Source of the DNA: UMGS1783 sp900555065 | GTDB lineage: Bacteria > Bacillota > Clostridia > Oscillospirales > UMGS1783 | NCBI GenBank assembly: GCA_937991645.1 | Contig: CALKPL010000046.1 | Location: 1-37,929, forward strand | Direction of reading: 5' to 3' | DNA length: 37,929 nt | Shown here: positions 32,507 through 37,929 of the stretch, piece by piece | How the letters are laid out: every line of letters starts with the position of its first letter | How positions within the stretch are numbered: position 1 is the stretch's first letter | Translations under genes and position numbers: made by a program | Notes under the pieces: model-generated | Told to the model about the DNA's origin: nothing | The model's database searches: none | The model's input: only the letters and a program-made list of their open reading frames with translations

Positions 32507-34021
32507 TTATCCCTGCCTCATTTGCGCTTTCAACGCTTCCAAATCCAGTTTTCCATTGAAGTTCGTCGGCATGGCGTCCAGTTTGACCATGTTTCTGGGG
32601 ATCATAAAACCGGGAAGGCGTTCGCGCATATAAATGGTGATAGAGCGATTGTCGGCCTTTTCGCCTACGAAGAACAACCATAACTGCTCTTTTTCTTCGT
32701 GATACAAGCAACAGCAATCCCGGATTTCCGGCATGGCGCGGACGATGCCCTCAATTTCGCCCAATTCGATACGATGGCCCATATGCTTGATCTGGAAATC
32801 CTTTCTGCCGTGAAACTCCAGCAAGCCTTCTGCATTCATGGCTCCAAGATCGCCGGTTTTGTAAATGAGTTCCGCATAGGCCGTGTTGAGCGGATTGCAC
32901 ACGAATGATTCCCTTGTCTTTTCCGGGTTATGGTAATACCCTAACGCAAGGCAGGTGCCTTTGACGCAGATTTCCCCATATTCGCCATTTTTCGCTTCTG
33001 TGCCGTCCTCTTTCAGCAGCAGGATCCCCGTGTTCCGGAAAGGGATGCCAATGGGCAATACTTCTTCTGGATCCACCAGGTGGTCTACAACGTAATACGT
33101 ACAGCTTGCCGTAATTTCGGTTGGTCCGTAATGGTTTACATACAAAGCGTTCGGCAATGCCTGCTGCCATACGCGCAGATATTTGCACGGCATAATGGAT
33201 CCTGTAAAGAACACCTTGTTAACCGTCTCCAGTGTAACGCCGGAAAATGCATGAAGTTCCACACACAGACAGAGCGCGGAAGCCACCCAGCAGATCGTAG
33301 TGACCCGGTTTTCATTTAAGTATTCAAACAGCTTTACCGGGAATGAAAACATTTTTTTGGGGATCAAGACGGTAGACGCTCCGGTTTTCAACGGAAGGTA
33401 AATATCGCGGATCGCCGCAATATAATCCAAAGGCGCCTGGTTGCCGAAACGGTCGTCCTGGGTCAGATGAAACGTTTGCGCAAACGCGTCAATGTAGTCG
33501 ATTACCGCCCGGTGAGATTCAATGACTCCCTTGGGCTTGCCGGTGGATCCGGATGTAAAGATCACATACATCGGATCGGTATCCAAGGCCTGGTCCATTC
33601 TTTTTTGCAAAAGATCTTCCCGCACCGGCTCGCTTTCACATTCTTCCAGCGAATAAATCTGTCCCTGAAAACCCAACGCCTCTGCCGTCTTGACATTTTT
33701 AGAGTCTGTCAAAATAATGTCGGCCTGCACGGTCTGCAAAATCAAATTCATACGAAATTTAGGAAGATCCGTACCGATCGGAACATAAAAACAGCCGCTG
33801 TATAACACTCCCAGATACAGCAGAGGAGTTTCAACGCTTTTTTCTGATAAAATGACAATTGGCTGGTTCTTTGCCGTGCGGGAACATAAAAAGCTCCCGA
33901 TTTTTTTTGCCCTTTGCTTCACCTGTGAAAAGGTCAATGCAGTATGCTCATCCTGATAAACTATTTTATCCGGGTACAGAGCGCTCGAGCGTTCCAAATA
34001 TTCCAATACATGAATTTGCAT
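32507..34021 (-). CDS. Amino-acid adenylation enzyme (DltA-like AMP-binding protein)
   Basis: The product is 504 residues of the ANL superfamily. A3 is YVIFTSGSTGKPKGV, A5 is YVNHYGPTEIT, A7 is YKTGDLG, A8 is HGRKDFQIKHMGHRIELGEIE and the A10 lysine lies in NFNGKLDLEAL. The A4 region reads NQAPLDYIAAIRDIY where DltA and NRPS domains have a FDxS-like motif, so the activated acid may not be D-alanine. It would adenylate a small acid and load it on the carrier protein encoded downstream. The start at 34021 follows AAAGGGG; an in-frame ATG at 34048 has none. It is the first gene of the operon. Confidence 0.9.
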   Translation of the reverse strand: MQIHVLEYLERSSALYPDKIVYQDEHTALTFSQVKQRAKKIGSFLCSRTAKNQPIVILSEKSVETPLLYLGVLYSGCFYVPIGTDLPKFRMNLILQTVQADIILTDSKNVKTAEALGFQGQIYSLEECESEPVREDLLQKRMDQALDTDPMYVIFTSGSTGKPKGVIESHRAVIDYIDAFAQTFHLTQDDRFGNQAPLDYIAAIRDIYLPLKTGASTVLIPKKMFSFPVKLFEYLNENRVTTICWVASALCLCVELHAFSGVTLETVNKVFFTGSIMPCKYLRVWQQALPNALYVNHYGPTEITASCTYYVVDHLVDPEEVLPIGIPFRNTGILLLKEDGTEAKNGEYGEICVKGTCLALGYYHNPEKTRESFVCNPLNTAYAELIYKTGDLGAMNAEGLLEFHGRKDFQIKHMGHRIELGEIEGIVRAMPEIRDCCCLYHEEKEQLWLFFVGEKADNRSITIYMRERLPGFMIPRNMVKLDAMPTNFNGKLDLEALKAQMRQG

Positions 34022-34048
34022 GGCAATCCCCTTTGAAAAAACAGGCAA

Positions 34049-34250
34049 TTTATATATTCTAAACTGACCGGCTTTTGCCGAGCCAGCGATTCAATATAGT
34101 TTCTATTATGGCGCGCCATGATGCAGTGGCGCATTATTGTGCAGGCCTGCCGGCGTGAAGCTAACCTGAAAACGCCCCGCGCAAGGGCGTTTTCCCTTGC
34201 CCTTTTAATCTTTTACAGATTGATAAGGCACATTTTTTTGCAAAAGCAGT
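34049..34250. other. Long 5' leader of the dlt-like operon
   Basis: About 270 nt separate the predicted transcription start from the first gene. The leader contains a perfect 12-bp palindrome ATGGCGCGCCAT (about 34108-34119). It also has two mutually exclusive stems when read on the minus strand: CAAGGG/CCCTTG and GAAAACGCCC/GGGCGTTTTC (34168-34194), which share bases. No known riboswitch class was recognised. Confidence 0.4.
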
Positions 34251-34274
34251 TTAGCAAAAGTATACTTTTGCTAA
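34251..34274. promoter_or_regulatory. Perfect 24-bp palindrome, candidate operator
   Basis: The arm TTAGCAAAAGTA (34251-34262) is followed by its exact complement. It lies about 20-45 bp downstream of the predicted transcription start of the dlt-like operon, a position fit for repression; as RNA it would form an AU-rich hairpin. The gene for its binding protein is not evident. Confidence 0.6.
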
Positions 34275-34300
34275 CTTTGTCTAAAGACAACTTGTTTTTA

Positions 34301-34329
34301 AGTATAACAGTGAAAAGTATGATTTTCAA
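34301..34329 (-). promoter_or_regulatory. Predicted promoter of the dlt-like operon
   Basis: On the minus strand TTGAAA (34324-34329), a 17-bp spacer and TATACT (34301-34306) lie in a strongly AT-rich stretch about 280 bp before the adenylation gene. Confidence 0.6.
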
Positions 34330-34512
34330 GTAATATTTCAATTCTAATTTCATGTTTTTTAGCCGTTTCGTTTATTGCATTTTTGTTTTTTCATAAGTAT
34401 ATTTTTCATATCGAAATATTATCAAATATGCGCAAAAGATATCGTGAACAAATATTACAATTCGCGACGGCATATCGTAGATGCCATCCTAACTTGGATG
34501 GTGCGAAGCGGG

Positions 34513-34645
34513 CTTTGCAATAAAACAGAAACCAATCCGGAGCCCAGCGACAGCGGGTCCGGTTTGGAAAGGAGGAGCAGCGGCGTGTACGCGCTCTGAC
34601 TTTTGCAAAAAAAGTCGCTGCGAACAATATGCCGTCCGCAGCGAC
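34513..34645 (-). repeat. Dispersed tRNA-linked element, copy C
   Basis: Read on the minus strand from 34645: a hairpin GTCGCTGCG...CGCAGCGAC, a T-run, TTGCAAAAGTC, then after about 20 bp a GC(T/A)GCTCCTC block and ACCCGCTGTCGCTGGGCTC. The same order and near-identical blocks occur in copy A (35233) on the opposite strand and, more diverged, in copy B (35391). A partial head, GACGGCATATCGT, also occurs near 34467. Confidence 0.75.
34607..34645 (-). terminator. Terminator of tRNA-Pro
   Basis: GTCGCTGCG (34614-34622 on the plus strand) and CGCAGCGAC (34637-34645) form the stem; on the minus strand it is followed by seven T. It begins 2 bp after the tRNA CCA end. Confidence 0.9.
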
Positions 34646-34646
34646 G

Positions 34647-34722
34647 TGGTCGGAGTGACAGGGTTCGAACCTGCGGCCTCAACATCCCAAATGTCGCGCG
34701 CTACCAACTGCGCCACACCCCG
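34647..34722 (-). tRNA. tRNA-Pro (anticodon TGG)
   Basis: A full cloverleaf is readable on the minus strand. The acceptor CGGGGTG pairs with CACTCCG (one G-U pair), D arm GGCGCAGTTGGTAGCGC, anticodon stem CGACA/TGTTG with loop TTTGGGA giving TGG, and T arm with GGTTCGAACCC. Discriminator A and an encoded CCA end follow. The gene is convergently placed against no coding gene and is followed by its own terminator. Confidence 0.95.
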
Positions 34723-34989
34723 AAAATATTCAATTGTGGATGTGTAATTGGTCAAATATATGATCCGGCACTGCTTTGGCCGCCTTTTTTCATTTTCCAG
34801 ACCACCTCTAAACGAACCGTTAAAGCTCTTTGGAGGATATTCGTTTTCGGGCGCCGAAAAAGAAGTCTTTGCGCTTAAACCAAGCGTTTAACCCAACTGA
34901 ACTGCATCCCGAAACCTAGAACAGTCCTTATTATACCCTGCTTTGCAGGGGAGGTCAATACAAAATTTCATTTTTCTACTGCAAAGTTA
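34723..34989. other. Intergenic region between divergent tRNA genes
   Basis: No gene is supported. It holds the upstream region of tRNA-Pro (a TTGACC element near 34756 on the minus strand is a possible -35) and a weak CCCTGCTTTGCAGGG hairpin at about 34936-34950. Confidence 0.4.
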
Positions 34990-35018
34990 TTGACATTTCA
35001 GGAAATGATAATTATACT
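34990..35018 (+). promoter_or_regulatory. Consensus promoter of the tRNA-Leu pair
   Basis: A perfect TTGACA (34990-34995), 17-bp spacer and TATACT (35013-35018) lie 40 bp before the first tRNA-Leu. Confidence 0.85.
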
Positions 35019-35057
35019 ATTAGTACGCGCGTTTCCCTTGCATGTCGCGCGAGACAC

Positions 35058-35141
35058 GCGAGTGTGCTGGAACTGGCAGACAGGCACGTTTGAGGGGCGT
35101 GTGTCCATGACGTACGGGTTCAAGTCCCGTCACTCGCACCA
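35058..35141 (+). tRNA. tRNA-Leu (anticodon GAG)
   Basis: The acceptor GCGAGTG pairs with CACTCGC. The anticodon stem CACGT/GCGTG holds loop TTGAGGG giving GAG. A long variable arm, as expected for Leu, is followed by the T arm GGGTTCAAGTCCC, discriminator A and encoded CCA. 84 nt including CCA. Confidence 0.95.
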
Positions 35142-35144
35142 TAT

Positions 35145-35231
35145 GCGGATATGGCGGAATAGGCAGACGCGCTAGATTCAGGTTCTAGTGGTAGCAATAC
35201 CGTGGAGGTTCAAGTCCTCTTATCCGCACCA
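35145..35231 (+). tRNA. tRNA-Leu (anticodon CAG)
   Basis: The acceptor GCGGATA pairs with TATCCGC. Anticodon stem CTAGA/TCTAG with loop TTCAGGT gives CAG. Long variable arm, T arm GAGGTTCAAGTCCTC, discriminator A and encoded CCA; 87 nt. It lies 3 bp after tRNA-Leu(GAG), so the two are co-transcribed. Confidence 0.95.
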
Positions 35232-35232
35232 C

Positions 35233-35270
35233 GTCGCTGCGGACGGCATATCGTTCGCAGCGACTTTTTT
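35233..35270 (+). terminator. Terminator of the tRNA-Leu pair
   Basis: GTCGCTGCG (35233-35241) pairs with CGCAGCGAC (35256-35264), then six T. The stem is identical to the tRNA-Pro terminator. Confidence 0.9.
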
Positions 35271-35365
35271 GCAAAAGTCACTTCTCACTCATTCTGTCGC
35301 AGCTCCTCTCCGAATCGAACCCGCTGTCTCTGGGCTTCGATTCGGTTTTTTACCTGAATGGGGTA
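35233..35365 (+). repeat. Dispersed tRNA-linked element, copy A
   Basis: The order is terminator hairpin, TTGCAAAAGTC, TCATTCTGTCGCAGCTCCTC, then AATCGAACCCGCTGTCTCTG and GGCTTCGATTCGG. It matches copy C (34645 leftwards, minus strand) and copy B block by block. In one frame all copies give similar peptides (FAATFLQKS, FAATFFAKV, FATAFFYFK), but none has a start codon with ribosome site. Confidence 0.75.
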
Positions 35366-35390
35366 TCTTTTTTGTCAATGCTTTACACGT

Positions 35391-35600
35391 CGTCGCGGAC
35401 TGCGTATCGTTTGCGACGGCGTTTTTTTATTTCAAAACAAACGCCGTCTCTCATTCACTCCGTCGCGCCTCCGATTCCCCCGCAAAAGCCGCCGGCTTTG
35501 CGGGGGGATACAAGCCCTCTCTCGCGCATGCTGTGGCAGCGCCTCACCAAATCGAACCCGTCCTGCGCCGGGCTGCAATCCGGGATTTTGGGAGTGCGGA
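35391..35600 (+). repeat. Dispersed tRNA-linked element, copy B (diverged)
   Basis: The head hairpin CGTCGC (35391-35396) and GCGACG (35413-35418) is followed by a seven-T run. TCATTCACTCCGTCGCGCC corresponds to the middle block, and ATCGAACCCGTCCTGCGCCG to the end block after an inserted about 70 bp. No tRNA stands directly before this copy. Confidence 0.6.
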
Positions 35601-35901
35601 AATTCTCCTGTATGCCCCGCAATGCCACGGCCCGCGCCCGCATCCCGCCTGCGCCGTCTGTCCGAAAACCGCGCCCGAGCTTGTCTGCCGTCCCGCCGGC
35701 GAAGGCCGGCCGCCTGCGCCTTTGCCCTGGACGTATACGGCCGTACGCCCGCGCCGAAGAAATTTCAGCGTCTTTGCGCAAACTGTCTTTCCCGTACTGC
35801 GGACAAAACGATAAGCGCGGCGTTCTGTGGCAATTGCGGGATACGGACATAAAATAGTAGTGGACAGATTGTCCCAATTTAAAATAGGAGAATGTGAAAA
35901 T
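35601..35901. other. GC-rich intergenic region and upstream region of the VWA gene
   Basis: No gene is supported. CATAAAATA at 35848-35856 resembles the -10 element of sporulation sigma factors E/K (CATAnnnTA), and GGACAGATTGTCC (35863-35875) is a short inverted repeat; neither has a convincing -35 partner. Confidence 0.35.
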
Positions 35902-37284
35902 ATGGGTATAACCAATTCAAATAAGCAGATCAGTTCTACTCAAATTGACTGCGATGGAACGTTGAAGGTAACGCTGGCGCTTACCGCCACGCCGGATATT
36001 GTCTCGAACCCTACCGATATCGTACTGGTTTTGGATCGTTCCGGGAGCATGACGGGCGCGCCGCTTGCAAATATGAAGGCGGGCGCAAAGACATTCATTG
36101 ATATTATAGACGAGTCCACCGATAGTTCGCAGGATGGAAATATAGGCTCTGGAAGCCGCATCGGCATTGTCAGCTTTGCGAGCAATGCGAGCGTAGACGC
36201 ACAGCTTATCACCTCAGTAGCAACGCTCAAGGCGGCGGTAGACGGCATTTCCGCCGGCGGACTGACCAACCATGCAGACGCCTTTACCAAAGCGGTGCAG
36301 CTGTTTGACCCGACGTCGTCAAACGCCAGGGTAATCGTTATGTTTACCGATGGGAAAACGACAGTGGGCGCGCCTCCTACGCCTATCGCAGAGGCGGCCA
36401 AAGCTTCGGGTATAATCATTTACTGCATTGGCTTGATCGGCTCTGACGGCATAGACGTCAACGTCCTGAACGACTGGGCCACCGATCCGGTTGCATCCCA
36501 CGTCGTGGTTACGCCGGACGACGCGGAACTCGAGCAGATTTTCGCAGATCTTGCGGCGAATATTTCCAAGACGGGAGCCACAAATATTGTGGTGGATGAG
36601 ATCGTCAATTCAGACTTTGTCATAACAAACATCATTCCCCCGGCAGTAGGAACCGCAATGTCGATAGACTCGCATACACTGCAGTGGAAAATAGCGGAGC
36701 TGGGCGTATCCGGAAACGAAGGCGCCACGCTGGAATTCTTTATCCAGCACACTGCGCAGACGTCCGGCACAAAGAAGGTAAACGAATCGATCACCTATTC
36801 GGATACGGAAGGGAACGTCGTTGTCTTCCCGGATCCGACCGTTACGGTGGACTGCGGCATCGTCGTGAACCCGGAAGAATGCCCCGTACCGGTGAATTTT
36901 TCTGTCGAAGGCTGCCAGGATTCGCTCGTCGTCGATCTGGGCGATACCTTCCTGGAATCCCTTGGGCGCATTGTGCAGCTGGATGTGACGGTGAAAAACG
37001 TCTGCCCGAATAAACGCGTTGCCCTGGGCGTCGTCCTGACGGAAGTCGATTCCAACGGTATGGAATACCAGCGCGGCATGAAGGCGATCACCATTCCCGC
37101 GCACAATTTCCCGACCTGCCGGGACATTCTCGTTAAGTGCATTAAGTTTGTGCTCCCGGAGGACCTGTCCGTATCCGGCGGCAGCACGACTTCCATGTGC
37201 GGTACGAGGAACCTGAAAGCCCGCTTTATCGCACACAATATAGATACCGATTACAGATGCTGTGAATCTGTTCTTACCATTTAG
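35902..37284 (+). CDS. VWA-domain protein with Cys-rich C-terminal domain
   Basis: The product is 460 residues. The von Willebrand factor A domain covers about residues 35-220 with a complete MIDAS site: DRSGSM, the Thr in GGLTNHADAF, and the Asp in MFTDGKTT. A DUF11-like beta domain follows (NIVVDEIVNSDFVITNIIPP). The last about 140 residues have many Cys (PEECPVPVNF, VKNVCPNKR, PTCRDILVKC, SMCGTRN, YRCCESV). No signal peptide, membrane segment or sorting motif is visible. The ATG at 35902 follows TAGGAG by about 11 nt; an upstream in-frame ATG at 35827 has no ribosome site. VWA domains bind protein ligands through a divalent metal; its partner is unknown. Confidence 0.88.
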   Translation: MGITNSNKQISSTQIDCDGTLKVTLALTATPDIVSNPTDIVLVLDRSGSMTGAPLANMKAGAKTFIDIIDESTDSSQDGNIGSGSRIGIVSFASNASVDAQLITSVATLKAAVDGISAGGLTNHADAFTKAVQLFDPTSSNARVIVMFTDGKTTVGAPPTPIAEAAKASGIIIYCIGLIGSDGIDVNVLNDWATDPVASHVVVTPDDAELEQIFADLAANISKTGATNIVVDEIVNSDFVITNIIPPAVGTAMSIDSHTLQWKIAELGVSGNEGATLEFFIQHTAQTSGTKKVNESITYSDTEGNVVVFPDPTVTVDCGIVVNPEECPVPVNFSVEGCQDSLVVDLGDTFLESLGRIVQLDVTVKNVCPNKRVALGVVLTEVDSNGMEYQRGMKAITIPAHNFPTCRDILVKCIKFVLPEDLSVSGGSTTSMCGTRNLKARFIAHNIDTDYRCCESVLTI

Positions 37285-37301
37285 CAATCCCCTGTCCCAA
37301 A

Positions 37302-37324
37302 ACCGCTTCTCAATGAGAAGCGGT
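37302..37324 (+). terminator. Perfect hairpin after the VWA gene
   Basis: ACCGCTTCTC (37302-37311) pairs with GAGAAGCGGT (37315-37324) around AAT. No T-run follows on the plus strand, so it may be a weak terminator or transcript-stabilising hairpin. Confidence 0.5.
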
Positions 37325-37908
37325 ACATAAAAAAGCTTTTACGCCTGCCTGTCAACAAGGGGGGGCATATCGCCAAACGGCGCGCTTGGCGTTCCAATGC
37401 GCCGTTTTTCTGTCCCACAGCGTTGCTTTCCTGCCGGGCCGGTGGAAAACCCGTGCGCCTGCCTGCGCGATAGACGATTCCGCATCATCGCGCGGCCATG
37501 GAGACGTCGCGCGGCATACAACGTGCGCGCCCTTGCAAAACAAGCGAAAAATACCATTGCGGCGCAGTCGGAAAGCTTGGGAAATATGCAGGACAATCTG
37601 GACCGCTGCGGCAGTCTTGGCAATACGGAAGCGGACCTTTGCCCGTATCATCGGAGCCTTGACCGTATCGTGCAGATGATGTTTTCCCAAATGCAGAACG
37701 ACGGCGCGGACAATCAATCAACGCTGATTTTATACGGGAAACGATCCCCCGCCACGAAGGGCGATCCGCATGTCGAGAAATGCGCTCCGCTTTTTCAGCT
37801 GTCCCAAACTCGTTCCGATATTGCAGTCGATTATTGCCCCGCAGGGAAAAGGCGGGCGCGAAAGGAAGCGGCTCATGCGCCGCCTATATAAAAATGAAGA
37901 AATGCCAG
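37325..37908. other. Stretch without a supportable gene at the right end
   Basis: Open frames exist (the longest on the plus strand about 37397-37891) but without a convincing ribosome site or recognisable family. The stretch 37587-37800 has fairly gene-like codon use (MQDNLDRCGSLGNTEADLC) and could be a decayed or unrecognised gene. Confidence 0.35.
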
Positions 37909-37929
37909 GCGGGCGGCGTTGCCGCCCGC
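37909..37929. terminator. Hairpin cut by the window end
   Basis: GCGGGCGGC (37909-37917) pairs with GCCGCCCGC (37921-37929) around GTT. Whether a T-run follows lies outside the window. Confidence 0.4.

Noticed and set aside
27410..34048. True dltABCD operon for D-alanylation of teichoic acid
   Set aside because: The gene order, added GNAT gene, duplicated SGNH genes and atypical A4 motif argue for a variant system; D-alanine is still possible but not shown.
34647..35231. tRNA genes as an integration site with flanking attachment repeats
   Set aside because: No integrase and no second copy of a tRNA 3' end was found; the inverted repeats around the cluster are the terminator-linked element.
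35188..35857. Open frames of 160-210 codons downstream of the tRNA-Leu genes
   Set aside because: They start inside or just after the tRNA terminator and run through the repeated element; no ribosome site or family.

Overview
The window looks like a chromosomal segment of a fairly GC-rich, low-redundancy Gram-positive bacterium of the Clostridia type. This is inferred from gene content: FloA/NfeD membrane proteins, lipobox lipoproteins, a class B sortase next to a SpaA/Cna-B-fold protein, DegV and MarR proteins, a DUF5714 protein, the paired radical-SAM/DUF4130 'DNA metabolism' genes, and strong GGAGG ribosome binding sites with sigma-A-like promoters. No ribosomal RNA, phage, insertion sequence or CRISPR array was seen.

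Layout, left to right. 1-560 holds low-complexity DNA and a decayed 34-codon piece resembling the C-terminal part of glutamyl-tRNA synthetase. 561-4306 carries a serine hydrolase (-), a two-PepSY lipoprotein (+) and an alkaline-phosphatase-superfamily phosphodiesterase (+). 4384-7607 is an ABC importer of the nitrate/sulfonate/thiamine-precursor type (ATPase, permease, binding lipoprotein) with a Crp/Fnr regulator. TspO (+) and an EamA exporter (-) follow. 9745-12302 is a three-gene minus-strand unit: a serine-palmitoyltransferase-like alpha-oxoamine synthase, a DegV (fatty-acid-binding) protein and a MarR regulator. 12501-12752 is a 55-bp tandem repeat.

13091-16486 is a plus-strand run: NfeD, FloA, a small protein, a metallophosphoesterase and a DUF5714 protein. 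16867-19580 is an XRE/S24 (LexA-like) repressor followed by a radical-SAM/HhH protein and its DUF4130 partner, with a palindrome over the repressor's promoter; it reads as a self-regulated DNA-damage-type operon. About 1 kb of GC-rich DNA without a gene follows. Next come a SpaA-fold protein without signal peptide and a class B sortase (both -), an HpcH/HpaI aldolase with a D-2-hydroxyacid dehydrogenase (+), and two diverged paralogous lipoproteins (+).

27410-34021 (-) is the most distinctive block. It is a dlt-like operon in visibly more AT-rich DNA: adenylation enzyme, GNAT protein (with an apparent frameshift), carrier protein, MBOAT acyltransferase and two tandem SGNH/DltD-like membrane proteins. 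By analogy with dltABCD, it should activate a small acid, load it on the carrier and move it across the membrane onto a surface polymer. The second SGNH copy arose by a tandem duplication that also left a dead piece of the MBOAT gene between the copies. Beyond it lie tRNA-Pro(TGG) (-) and tRNA-Leu(GAG) plus tRNA-Leu(CAG) (+), bounded by copies of a repeated element whose head is a terminator hairpin. A VWA-domain protein with a Cys-rich C-terminal region closes the window.
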